From assembly GCA_002294665.1 (NCBI GenBank), contig DBFQ01000076.1, forward strand, positions 1 through 10,962: DNA of 10,962 bases, in the 5' to 3' direction. A program made the translations under genes and the position numbers. The stretch comes from Candidatus Aminicenantes bacterium UBA876 (lineage in GTDB: Bacteria; Acidobacteriota; Aminicenantia; UBA2199). Below, piece after piece: positions 1-7,034 of the stretch (positions are counted from its first letter, which is position 1; every line of letters starts with the position of its first letter). A model generated the notes under the pieces. It searched no databases, was not told the DNA's origin, and saw only the letters and a program-made list of their open reading frames with translations.

Positions 1-1
1 T

Positions 2-454
2 GATACGACATTGATCGAGGGCGGGCGGGTTCAGGCCCGCCTGACGGACCTGGCCGGGGCCGCCCGCGAGGGTGTCGCCGTGACCGGGAACGGCTTTCGC
101 GGCGACGCGGACCCGTTTCCCCGGGCACGGTTTACCAACCTGTGCGTACGCCCGTCGGTGATTTCCCTGGAGCGGATCATGAAGGAAGCCGGGCGGGGCA
201 TCCTCGTGACCAGCCTGCGTTTGCGCGGGGCCGCGGGAATTGAACGCACCTACGGTGCCAACGGCTACCTCTTCAGCGGTTCCGACCTGGGCGAGCCGGT
301 CCATTTCAGCCTGCGCACCGCTTTCCTTTCCTGGTTTCTCAAGATCGAACGCGTCTCGCGCGAGACTGCTTCCACGGTCAGCGGAGGCATCAGCGTACTT
401 TCCCCCTACCTGCGGGTGGAAGCCCAGCGCAAGGGAGACGAATGGGTGGTGTAA
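2..454 (+). CDS. TldD/PmbA-like protein, C-terminal fragment (5' end outside window)
   Basis: The frame is open from the window edge to TAA at 452-454, giving about 150 residues, so this is the end of a longer protein. The features match the C-terminal domain of the TldD/PmbA family: a TGNGFRG segment near the start, followed by a P-R-(F)-T-N motif (PRARFTN), a G-R-G-I-L-V strand, a 'GANGYLFSGSDLGEPV' strand-turn resembling the family's 'G-x-L-I-E-x-G-E-x-x-x-P-V', and a closing G-G-x-x-x-x-S-P-x-L-R-V. TldD/PmbA proteins are cytoplasmic metallopeptidase-like proteins known for peptide maturation and antitoxin degradation. The metal-binding HExxxH segment would lie upstream of the window and cannot be checked. 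It ends 51 bases before the first glycosyltransferase. A functional link to the polysaccharide genes is not evident. It may mark the border of the polysaccharide locus. The family call rests on pattern recognition of a fragment. Confidence 0.65.
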   Translation, partial: DTTLIEGGRVQARLTDLAGAAREGVAVTGNGFRGDADPFPRARFTNLCVRPSVISLERIMKEAGRGILVTSLRLRGAAGIERTYGANGYLFSGSDLGEPVHFSLRTAFLSWFLKIERVSRETASTVSGGISVLSPYLRVEAQRKGDEWVV

Positions 455-505
455 AAGCCCTGTATCGGGAGCCCGGATGAGTCGTTTCGGAAAAGCAAGG
501 CGGAC

Positions 506-1561
506 ATGACCGCAACAAGGGTAAGCGTGGTGATTCCGACATGCGGAAGGGGCCATTTCCTGCGCGGCGCAATCCAGAGCGTCCTCAGCCAGAGTTTTGA
601 AGCCTGGGAAGTCATCGTTGTCGATGACAGCCGCGCCGGTGATGGGATGGCCCCAGTTGTGGATGAATTCCATGACGAGCGCATCAGGTATTGCCGCAAC
701 GAGAGAACCGCCGGAGCGAACGGCGCCCGCAATACCGGGATCAGAAAGGCAAGAGGCGAGTATATCGCGATGCTTGACGATGATGACCTGTTTCTGCCCG
801 GGAAGTTGGCAAAACAGGTGAATATGCTGGACAGCGACAAGCAGATCGGAGTCGTGTCCACTCAGGCGTATGTCATCGACAGGGAGGGCAGAGTGGTCAG
901 GGGAATCGAGAATCACCTGACTCCCGGCCGGATCAGTTACAACCTGGTATTTGCCAACTGCATTGTTCATTCCTCGGTGGTGATCCGCCGTGAATTGTTT
1001 CAACAGGCTGGATATTACAACGAAAACCTGAACCAGGCCCAGGATTATGATCTGTGGTCGAGGTGGCTGCGCCGAGCGATTTTTGCTCAAATCAACGAGA
1101 AACTGGTCTGTTGGAGAGAGCATGACGACGGAGTGACCGGCCGCCGCAAGTCAGATCAAAAAAGAACCGCGCTGATTCTGGCGGAAAACAACATTCAAAT
1201 GATTGCAGGCAAGACGATACCGAAGGAGTTGTTGAGAAAGATATTGGCCGGAAGAGAAAGCTCGCTTGGGGAATTGAGGCATTCAATCCGGGTGTATCAG
1301 GATGTGTACGCCGGTTTCATTTCAAGCGCAGATCGGCACCCGGGCCTGAGCGCGCGTTTCAGCAGGGAATTGTCGATTGCCATGCACAACAGGATGGACG
1401 CATCGTTGTACACCTATTTCATGTCCCGCTCGAAAGCACATCTGATTGCGGGGTTCTTCTTGCTGCCCCCGGCGGCAAAAAAAATCCTTTGTTCCAAGGC
1501 TTTGAGTCGGGTGCGAAAAAGACTTTCAGAAAGGGGAAGGCAGCCGGTCCAGGGGAATTGA
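506..1561 (+). CDS. GT2 family glycosyltransferase (GT-A fold)
   Basis: A 351-residue cytoplasmic inverting glycosyltransferase that would add one sugar from a nucleotide-sugar donor to a growing polysaccharide. The N-terminus has the GT2 opening strand VSVVIPTCGR (residues 6-15), then VIVVDDS (36-42), whose aspartates contact the nucleotide. AGANGARNTGI lies at 69-79 and the metal-binding acidic run MLDDDD at 89-94. QDYDLW (179-184) sits where GT2 enzymes carry the catalytic-base motif (usually ED). No membrane segment is obvious; the C-terminal 100 residues are basic and may hold the protein at the membrane. The ATG at 506 follows AAGG (497-500) with a 5-base spacer. It is the first gene of the plus-strand run, and its TGA is in the same frame as the following sulfotransferase. 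Donor and acceptor cannot be predicted. Confidence 0.92.
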   Translation: MTATRVSVVIPTCGRGHFLRGAIQSVLSQSFEAWEVIVVDDSRAGDGMAPVVDEFHDERIRYCRNERTAGANGARNTGIRKARGEYIAMLDDDDLFLPGKLAKQVNMLDSDKQIGVVSTQAYVIDREGRVVRGIENHLTPGRISYNLVFANCIVHSSVVIRRELFQQAGYYNENLNQAQDYDLWSRWLRRAIFAQINEKLVCWREHDDGVTGRRKSDQKRTALILAENNIQMIAGKTIPKELLRKILAGRESSLGELRHSIRVYQDVYAGFISSADRHPGLSARFSRELSIAMHNRMDASLYTYFMSRSKAHLIAGFFLLPPAAKKILCSKALSRVRKRLSERGRQPVQGN

Positions 1562-1584
1562 TGCGGGAGATCAGGGGAAGGAAG

Positions 1585-1656
1585 ATGGCTGAGTGCAAAG
1601 ACCCGCGATGGTTCTGCAGAACAAGTGATTCGGTGCGATTACGGGTTGCATTGTGA
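1585..1656 (+). other. Short 23-codon reading frame with a good ribosome-binding site, out of frame with the sulfotransferase
   Basis: AGGGG at 1573-1577 (within a longer purine run to 1583) precedes ATG 1585 with a 7-base spacer, the best-placed translation start in this gap. The frame reads 23 codons and stops at TGA 1654-1656, overlapping the proposed start region of the sulfotransferase by about 30 bases in a different frame. It may be a short leader peptide coupling translation into the sulfotransferase. It may also be the true start of that gene, separated by a one-base insertion that is either a real mutation or an assembly error. It may be chance. The peptide resembles nothing I recognise. 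Confidence 0.2.
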
Positions 1657-2593
1657 GATCGGGCCGAGCCGAAGTCCGGGGCGGATCAGGGTGAAACTGA
1701 GTAAGGGTGCGGTTCATCTCTCCAGGATTGGCTCCTGGTTGTTGCAACATGCTTACGTGGATTGCGATCACCGCATCTCCAACAGCGTTCTCGTGTCCGG
1801 GGTCGGACGCAGCGGAACGACGTGGCTGTGCAACATGATCAACGCAGAAAACAAGATGCGGGTTTTATTTGAGCCGTTTCGCCCCGATAAAGTTCCTTTG
1901 GTTGGACACTTCGCCTGGAGACAATATCTCCGCCCCGAAGAAACAGCGCGTGAATACCTGGATCCGGCACGCCGCATACTCTCCGGGAAATTGCGGAATC
2001 CATGGGTCGACCGCTACAACAGGTGCCTGTTTCCTCATGGGCGGGTCATCAAGGATATCCGCACGAACCTGATGCTGGGATGGATCGCCAATCATTTTCC
2101 GGAATTGCGCATGGTCGTGATCATGAGGCATCCCTGTGCGGTGGCCGAATCGAAGCTCCGCCTGGGGTGGGATTCAAAACTGGACCTGATGATCGAACAG
2201 GAACAACTGAAAAAGGATTATCTGGGCCCGTATATGCATGCGATTGCCGGCGTGTCCGGGTTGTTTGAAGAACATGTCTGCAATTGGTGTATCGAGTACG
2301 CCGTGGCTTTTCATCAATTGAAAGGTTTCCACTATCATCTGGTTCGATACGAGGACTTATGTGCGTCTCCGATCAAAGCGATGGCCGGGCTTTATGCGAA
2401 GCTGGGCCTGAACGATAATCGGCAGTTAATAGAGCAGGTTCACCGGCCGTCGGCAACCGCATTCACAAAGAACACAATCTTCAGGGGAGCCGAGCGGTTG
2501 AATGACTGGCGCACCCGTATCGATCCCGTTCAGGTGAAGCGTGCGCGCGAAATCATGCGGTTATTCGGCATGGAATCATACTATCCCGACTGA
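1625..2593 (+). CDS. PAPS-dependent sulfotransferase family protein
   Basis: A protein of up to 322 residues with the two hallmarks of cytosolic-type and carbohydrate sulfotransferases. The 5'-phosphosulfate loop SGVGRSGTTWL (residues 58-68) binds the PAPS phosphosulfate end. The 3'-phosphate-binding segment VVIMRHPCAVAES (164-176) has the expected Arg (168) and Ser (176). VRYEDLCASP (240-249) is the usual downstream 'RYEDL' element. The expected reaction is transfer of sulfate from PAPS to a hydroxyl or amine. With glycosyltransferases and Wzm/Wzt around it, the likely acceptor is a sugar of the exported polysaccharide (inference). The start is uncertain. GTG 1625 has no clear ribosome-binding site. 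GTG 1691 in the same frame would give a compact N-terminus nearer the usual distance to the P-loop. The frame is open back to the stop of the preceding gene but has no ATG there. Sulfation of a non-polysaccharide target remains possible. Confidence 0.85.
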   Translation: MIRCDYGLHCEIGPSRSPGRIRVKLSKGAVHLSRIGSWLLQHAYVDCDHRISNSVLVSGVGRSGTTWLCNMINAENKMRVLFEPFRPDKVPLVGHFAWRQYLRPEETAREYLDPARRILSGKLRNPWVDRYNRCLFPHGRVIKDIRTNLMLGWIANHFPELRMVVIMRHPCAVAESKLRLGWDSKLDLMIEQEQLKKDYLGPYMHAIAGVSGLFEEHVCNWCIEYAVAFHQLKGFHYHLVRYEDLCASPIKAMAGLYAKLGLNDNRQLIEQVHRPSATAFTKNTIFRGAERLNDWRTRIDPVQVKRAREIMRLFGMESYYPD

Positions 2594-2608
2594 CCGGGCG
2601 CTTGCGGC

Positions 2609-2639
2609 GATTCCGCGATCGGAAGGAATCCGGGTTTTT
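2609..2639 (+). terminator. Possible weak intrinsic terminator after the sulfotransferase
   Basis: GATTCC (2609-2614) pairs with GGAATC (2625-2630), and the inner bases can alternatively form TTCCG/CGGAA around a 4-base loop (2611-2624). Four bases later comes a run of five T (2635-2639). The stem is short and the T run is offset, so termination would be partial at best. The same T run is also part of the next hairpin. Confidence 0.25.
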
Positions 2640-2653
2640 ATCACCCGATAAAA
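2636..2653 (+). promoter_or_regulatory. Perfect 7-bp hairpin upstream of wzm
   Basis: TTTTATC (2636-2642) and GATAAAA (2647-2653) form a perfect 7-base-pair inverted repeat around the loop ACCC. It lies directly before the candidate promoter at 2654-2682 and about 65 bases before the wzm start. It could be an operator-like site or part of a transcription pause. The sequence alone does not separate these. Confidence 0.35.
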
Positions 2654-2682
2654 TTGATATATTCAGCAAAATCCATTATCTT
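2654..2682 (+). promoter_or_regulatory. Candidate sigma70-type promoter for wzm-wzt
   Basis: TTGATA (2654-2659, five of six matches to TTGACA) is separated by exactly 17 bases from TATCTT (2677-2682, four of six matches to TATAAT). The wzm ATG follows 35 bases after the -10 box. This is the largest gap within the plus-strand run, which fits an extra internal promoter giving the exporter its own transcription start. The -10 match is modest. Confidence 0.4.
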
Positions 2683-2717
2683 TCTGATGGCTGCCTTCTG
2701 ACAGGGGAAAAAACGCG

Positions 2718-3542
2718 ATGAAAGATTTCGATCTGCTGATTGAACCCCAGAAGCGGATCAGATATTACTGGAAAGAGCTGGTTTCCTACCGGGAGCTGTT
2801 CTTTTTTCTCGCCTGGCGCGACATCCTGGTCCGCTACAAGCAGACGGTAATCGGTCTGACCTGGAGTGTCATCCGCCCATTGCTGACCATGGCGATCTTT
2901 ACCATTCTGTTCGGCAAGTTGGCCGGGTTTTCTTCCGGGGGGGTGCCATATCCGGTGCTGGTGTTCGCCGCCATGTTGCCCTGGCAGTTCTTCAGCAATA
3001 CCATCAGTGAGAGTGGAAACTCCCTTGTGGCCAATTCACACCTGGTTTCAAAGATTTATTTTCCCCGCCTCATCATTCCCACCACCTCCATGATCGTCAG
3101 CCTGATCGATTTTCTGATCGCCGCATGCATCCTTGCCGTTATCATGCTGGTGTATCAGTTTACGCCGACCATTCATGTCGTATTGTTGCCGGGATTCCTG
3201 ATCCTGGCCATGGTCACTTCATTGGGCATCGGATACCTGGTTTCCGCGCTCAACGTGAAATACAGGGATTTCCGGCATATCATTCCCTTCATTGTTCAAT
3301 TCGGGCTCTATGTGTCTCCGGTGGGATTCAGCAGTTCCGTGATCCCGGTAAAGTGGCGCCTGCTTTATTCCCTGAATCCCATGGTCGGAGTGATCGACGG
3401 TTTTCGCTGGGCGATCCTGGGCGAGTCGCACGGGCTTTACTGGCCGGGTTTCCTGCTTTCCGTTTTTGTGGGCCTGACGCTGTTTCTGGCCGGATTTCTG
3501 TTCTTCAGGAAAACCGAGAACGAGTTCGCCGATGTGATTTAG
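2718..3542 (+). CDS. wzm: Polysaccharide ABC transporter permease (Wzm type, ABC-2 family)
   Basis: A 274-residue integral inner-membrane protein, normal length for Wzm. It forms the channel through which lipid-linked polysaccharide leaves the cytoplasm, working as a dimer with two Wzt subunits. The cytoplasmic N-terminus with an amphipathic stretch (residues 18-45) ends in RYKQTVIGLTWSVIRPLLTM (39-58), a family signature at the first membrane segment. Six hydrophobic segments are visible at about 46-66, 79-96, 120-147, 152-176, 187-205 and 242-264. Other family features are YFPRLIIP (114-121), LNVKYRDFRHI (178-188) and SLNPMVGVIDGFRWAI (218-233). The ATG follows AGGGG (2703-2707) with a 10-base spacer. 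It ends 13 bases before wzt, as expected for a co-transcribed transporter pair. The gene symbol reflects family membership; the exported polymer is unknown. Confidence 0.93.
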   Translation: MKDFDLLIEPQKRIRYYWKELVSYRELFFFLAWRDILVRYKQTVIGLTWSVIRPLLTMAIFTILFGKLAGFSSGGVPYPVLVFAAMLPWQFFSNTISESGNSLVANSHLVSKIYFPRLIIPTTSMIVSLIDFLIAACILAVIMLVYQFTPTIHVVLLPGFLILAMVTSLGIGYLVSALNVKYRDFRHIIPFIVQFGLYVSPVGFSSSVIPVKWRLLYSLNPMVGVIDGFRWAILGESHGLYWPGFLLSVFVGLTLFLAGFLFFRKTENEFADVI

Positions 3543-3555
3543 GTGAATCCATAGC

Positions 3556-4842
3556 ATGCTGGCAATCAAGATTGAGAACCTGGGCAAGAGTTACCTGATC
3601 AGTCATGACCTGAGGTCAAGGCCCGCTTTCAGGTATCGGCTGCTGCGTGATTCCTTCGCGCATGCAGCCAGGGTCATGTTCCAATGGTTGCGGCATCCGT
3701 TGTCTCCAAATCGCGAAATCACGCGGGTCGAAGAGTTCTGGGCGCTGAAAAACATCAACCTGGAGATCGAGCGGGGCGATCGCTTCGGTATCATCGGGCA
3801 TAACGGTGCCGGGAAATCGACCTTGTTGAAGTTGTTGAGTCGCATCACACCGCCAACCTGCGGTTGTATAAAAATAAAAGGCAGGGTCGCCAGCCTGCTG
3901 GAAGTGGGGACCGGATTTCACCCCGAATTGTCCGGGAGGGAAAACATTTTTCTGAACGGCTCGATCCTCGGTATGACGCGAGCGGAAATCAAGCGCAAAT
4001 TTGACGAGATCGTCGGCTTCGCTGAAATCGAAAAATTCCTGGATACGCCGGTAAAAAGATATTCCAGTGGCATGTATGTCCGCCTGGCATTCGCCGTCGC
4101 CGCCCATCTGGAACCGGAAATCCTGCTGGTGGACGAGGTCCTGGCTGTGGGAGATGAGCAATTCCAGCGAAAATGCCTGGGAAAGATGGACGATATCTCG
4201 CGGGAGGGGCGGACGATTGTTTTTGTCAGCCATAACATGGCGGCATTGAAGTCGTTGTGTTCAAAGGCGATCGTATTAAAGAAGGGTGAACTCGAGTTCA
4301 ATGGAAGTGTGGATGAAGCCGTTTCCTTTTACCTGCAATCATTGAAAAGGGATCAGTCTTCTCCCCTGGCGGAACGGACCGACCGCCTGGGTTCGGGTAA
4401 ACTGCGGGTCACGGATATCACTTTTTACGATCAGAAAAATACACCCGTGCAGGATATCGAATCCGGTGAATTCCTGCGCGTCGAGTTTTCCCTGCGAAAA
4501 AACCAGCCGGTCGATTATTCAAAGTTGATTGTCGGGGTTGTATTCATGGACAGCAACCAGTTGCCGGTGATCCAGTTTATCAGCGATGAAACCGGCTTCT
4601 GTTTTTCCGGGCTTGCCGCCAAGGATGCCTTTTCTTTGTCCATTCCCCGCTTGTACCTCAGGGGCAATCGCTACACCCTGCGGGTTGTCATCAGCGAGGG
4701 GACAACCCAGGTGCACAACCAGTTGGATGTGGTTGATAACGCGGCGGCTCTCAACGTGATCGAAGTTGATTTCTGGCATTCCGGCAGGGTGAACCGCCGT
4801 TCAAGCCAGGCATTGATTCCCGGTCAGTTTTCCTTGGATTGA
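3556..4842 (+). CDS. wzt: Polysaccharide ABC transporter ATPase with C-terminal carbohydrate-binding domain (Wzt type)
   Basis: A 428-residue ATPase that powers export through Wzm. The nucleotide-binding domain covers about residues 1-255: Walker A GHNGAGKST (81-89), the ABC signature region YSSGMYVRLAFA (169-180), Walker B EILLVDE (188-194) and the switch histidine in VSHNM (His226). As in other Wzt proteins, a basic insert (residues 18-58) precedes the Walker A strand. Residues from about 275 onward start with RLGSGKLRVTDI and form a beta-rich extension typical of the Wzt C-terminal domain. In characterised O9a-type systems this domain binds the modified non-reducing end of the finished polymer. 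Its presence suggests export tied to a particular chain or cap structure (inference). AGGTGA (3541-3546), overlapping the end of wzm, sits 9 bases before the ATG. The stop is 3 bases from the next gene's ATG. Confidence 0.94.
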   Translation: MLAIKIENLGKSYLISHDLRSRPAFRYRLLRDSFAHAARVMFQWLRHPLSPNREITRVEEFWALKNINLEIERGDRFGIIGHNGAGKSTLLKLLSRITPPTCGCIKIKGRVASLLEVGTGFHPELSGRENIFLNGSILGMTRAEIKRKFDEIVGFAEIEKFLDTPVKRYSSGMYVRLAFAVAAHLEPEILLVDEVLAVGDEQFQRKCLGKMDDISREGRTIVFVSHNMAALKSLCSKAIVLKKGELEFNGSVDEAVSFYLQSLKRDQSSPLAERTDRLGSGKLRVTDITFYDQKNTPVQDIESGEFLRVEFSLRKNQPVDYSKLIVGVVFMDSNQLPVIQFISDETGFCFSGLAAKDAFSLSIPRLYLRGNRYTLRVVISEGTTQVHNQLDVVDNAAALNVIEVDFWHSGRVNRRSSQALIPGQFSLD

Positions 4843-4845
4843 TTC

Positions 4846-6090
4846 ATGATCAGAGTGTATTTTGTATTGAACCAGTTCCCGGTCGCGTCCGAAACCTTTG
4901 TGGTCAACCAGGTTGTGGCGGCGATAACCGCCGGATACAGCGTAAAAATTCTGACCAGGGAAATCCGGGACACGAATTGCTCCAGCCAGCAGGAATTGAT
5001 TCACAAGCACGACCTCATGTCCAGGGTATGCTGCATAAAAGAAAACGGCCCGCAAAAAACCGGGTCGCGGGTGAAAAAGGCCCTGGGTTTTCTGATCCGC
5101 AATCCGGCCCTGTGGCGGGTATTTCTGCGCGCCTTTTTTTTTCATGAGAGCGGGAAACGTCGCTTCGGCCTCGGCCTGTGGTTTCGCATCGCGGCTTTCC
5201 TGCCGTTCCGCGACGCGGATATCTATCATGCCCAGTTTGGAGAAAACGGGCGGTTTATCGCCGTCATGAAAAGTCTCGGCGTCATGAAGGGAGAATTGTT
5301 GACCACTTTTCATGGATACGATGCGCATTTTCAAGCGGAGTCTCTTGAACGGCAAAGGAAACACTATGCGCTGTTGTTCGCGATCGGCAAGCGGTTCTCG
5401 GTCAATTCCGATTACATCCGGCGCAAGTTGCTGGCGCTCGGGTGCGACGGCGAAAAGATCATGCGCCTGCCGATGGGTGTGGATGTGAATTTTTTCTGTC
5501 CCACGGAGGTTGTTGGCAGGGGAGGCGAAGTGATTCGATTGCTGTCTGTGGGGCGGTTGACCCGTTTGAAAGGGCACAGCCTGGCAATAGAGTGCGTCAG
5601 CAGGTTGCTGGACGGAAAATGGCGGGTGACCTATGACATCATCGGGGATGGGGTTGAAAGAAAGGAATTGCAGGATTTGATCGATCGCTCGGGGTTGTCG
5701 GGCCGCGTTTGTATTCATGGATTCCTGTCCCAGAGCGAAGTCAGGGATTTCATGGGGAAAAGTGATATTTTTCTGATGCCGTCGATTTGTGATGAGAAAG
5801 GCCGGCGCGAAGCCCAGGGCATGGTGACCGCCGAAGCCCAGGCCATGATGTTGCCGGTAGTCGCTTTCGACTCCGGCGGTGTAAAAGATACGCTTATTGA
5901 GAATGAAACGGGTTTGCTGGCCAGAGAGGCGGATATCGAGGATTTCACGTCCAAGGTCGAGTTTCTGATCCGCCACCCGGAGAAACGGATATCCATGGGA
6001 ACCAGGGGAAGGCGGCATGTCATCGATCATTTCAGCCTGGAGCGGATGCGTGCCGCGCTGATCGCATTCTACGAAGCGGTCGTCACCTGA
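4846..6090 (+). CDS. GT4 family glycosyltransferase (GT-B fold)
   Basis: A 414-residue retaining glycosyltransferase with the two-domain GT-B layout. The N-terminal domain begins MIRVYFVLNQFPVASETFV, a form common in colanic-acid or amylovoran-type enzymes (SETFV at residues 15-19), and has HAQFGENG (128-135) and FHGYDAHF (155-162). The C-terminal domain has the donor-binding strand LLSVGRLTRLKGH (232-244) and the EX7E motif, with glutamates 322 and 330 in REAQGMVTAEAQAM. The following residues, LPVVAFDSGG, match the family. It probably adds a sugar to the lipid-linked repeat or core on the cytoplasmic face. It starts 3 bases after the wzt stop with no clear ribosome-binding site, so translational coupling to wzt is likely. 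It is the last gene of the plus-strand run. The GT4 call is firm; the sugar is not predictable. Confidence 0.93.
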   Translation: MIRVYFVLNQFPVASETFVVNQVVAAITAGYSVKILTREIRDTNCSSQQELIHKHDLMSRVCCIKENGPQKTGSRVKKALGFLIRNPALWRVFLRAFFFHESGKRRFGLGLWFRIAAFLPFRDADIYHAQFGENGRFIAVMKSLGVMKGELLTTFHGYDAHFQAESLERQRKHYALLFAIGKRFSVNSDYIRRKLLALGCDGEKIMRLPMGVDVNFFCPTEVVGRGGEVIRLLSVGRLTRLKGHSLAIECVSRLLDGKWRVTYDIIGDGVERKELQDLIDRSGLSGRVCIHGFLSQSEVRDFMGKSDIFLMPSICDEKGRREAQGMVTAEAQAMMLPVVAFDSGGVKDTLIENETGLLAREADIEDFTSKVEFLIRHPEKRISMGTRGRRHVIDHFSLERMRAALIAFYEAVVT

Positions 6091-6347
6091 ACTTCAGGCA
6101 GGGTTAATGTGTCGTACGGTTTCGTCAATGAAACATTTCAAGAAGCGAACCGCTGAGGGTGACTGAAATGGTAAGTTGGCGTTGCATTGTCTTTCATGCG
6201 AGGGTATGACTCCACTCTTTATCAATCAAAACTGGAGTTACAATGTATTCTTTTTGGATTTTTCAATACAGCTTGTTGAATCCCATAAAAAGTCAGCTGT
6301 TTGGTAGCAAAAGTGCGGACGCAATTCCTGCCAGGAGAAAAGCCTTT
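6091..6347. other. AT-rich gap between converging genes, no gene seen
   Basis: This gap separates the end of the plus-strand GT4 gene from the end of the minus-strand methyltransferase. No convincing coding region is present. Small inverted repeats are CCTGA/TCAGG around 6086-6098, GTTTC/GAAAC at 6119-6134 and ACTCCA/TGGAGT at 6209-6238. None has a proper T run, so no intrinsic terminator is called. Composition becomes AT-rich through this gap and stays so to about 7130. Confidence 0.5.
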
Positions 6348-7034
6348 TTATAATTTGGAATAGATATAAAAATCGGCGAATGATCCGGTTTTCGTATCCC
6401 CGGAATATGGATATTTGTTGGGGATATGACTCATGAGTCTCCATTCTGTTTGGTTGGATTTCAGCCACTTTGTGAATTTTCGATGCCGAATATGCTTTGC
6501 GGTACCCTCCGGATTTTCATCCGTGTCTGATGAATAAATGACAACAAATTTTTCCGCCGCACTGAAAAGTACGCTCATGTAATTCATGAAGATGTTATCT
6601 TCAATTAGGTGATAGATTACGTCCAATGATAGAGCCAGCTCAGCCGTTTCACCCCGGTACTCCTCCATCATCTTAAAAGTTTTGGTTTTATCTTTTGAAA
6701 AATGGCTGAGGCACCTGGATATTGCATCAGGACTAATATCAAAACCCGTGTATTTTTTGAAATTCGTCAGACGAATCTGGTTCCCATCTCCACATCCAAA
6801 TTCGATCACTGAAGTGATCCCATGCTCAGCAACGAATGCGTTTAATATTTCTGCCTTGAACTCGGCGAGTCGGTTGAAAGAGCCATCTCCCGAGTTGCCG
6901 CCAGTTTCGTACCGGTTTTTCCAATAGCTTTCTGAACCTTGAAAGGACTTATGTGAGTTGCCGCTTCTGCGAAAAATGCGACGAAGGAGTGGCCCGATGA
7001 ATGGAATGCTTTTCATAACCTTTTTGATGATCAT
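6348..7034 (-). CDS. Class I SAM-dependent methyltransferase
   Basis: A 228-residue protein with a Rossmann-type methyltransferase core. SAM-binding motif I is VIEFGCGDGNQ (residues 76-86), the acidic residue at the end of strand 2 is in TGFDIS (96-101), and the motif IV region is LALSLDVIYHL (133-143). The segment before the core (SYWKNRYETGGNSGDGSFNRLAEFK, split at 36-50 and 51-60) resembles methyltransferases I associate with polysaccharide and O-antigen clusters. A basic, hydrophobic N-terminus (1-22) may associate with the membrane. It could methylate a sugar, possibly as a chain-capping step, but the substrate is not shown. It is the only minus-strand gene in this part. It is flanked by AT-rich gaps and is itself AT-rich (6541-6600 has 22 G/C of 60), unlike its neighbours, which suggests separate acquisition. 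The ATG at 7032-7034 has only a weak upstream GAG; Met7 (7014-7016) is an alternative. Confidence 0.85.
   Translation of the reverse strand: MIIKKVMKSIPFIGPLLRRIFRRSGNSHKSFQGSESYWKNRYETGGNSGDGSFNRLAEFKAEILNAFVAEHGITSVIEFGCGDGNQIRLTNFKKYTGFDISPDAISRCLSHFSKDKTKTFKMMEEYRGETAELALSLDVIYHLIEDNIFMNYMSVLFSAAEKFVVIYSSDTDENPEGTAKHIRHRKFTKWLKSNQTEWRLMSHIPNKYPYSGDTKTGSFADFYIYSKL

Noticed and set aside
3616..4233. A 205-codon minus-strand frame opposite wzt
   Set aside because: It lies within the nucleotide-binding domain of wzt, whose Walker and signature motifs prove the plus-strand reading.
4801..6030. A 409-codon open frame on the minus strand opposite the GT4 gene
   Set aside because: It mirrors the plus-strand GT4 gene, which has clear family motifs (FHGYD, SVGRLTRLKGH, EX7E). 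The minus reading has no recognisable domain and is rich in H, Q, P and R, as expected of antisense readings of GC-rich genes.
6209..6238. ACTCCA/TGGAGT stem as a terminator for the converging GT4 and methyltransferase genes
   Set aside because: Only six pairs with an 18-base loop and no T run on either strand.
6238..6468. A 76-codon minus-strand frame at the 3' side of the methyltransferase
   Set aside because: It overlaps the methyltransferase C-terminus in another frame, has no recognised domain and no good ribosome-binding site. The methyltransferase ends normally (DFYIYSKL), so this is not needed as a continuation.
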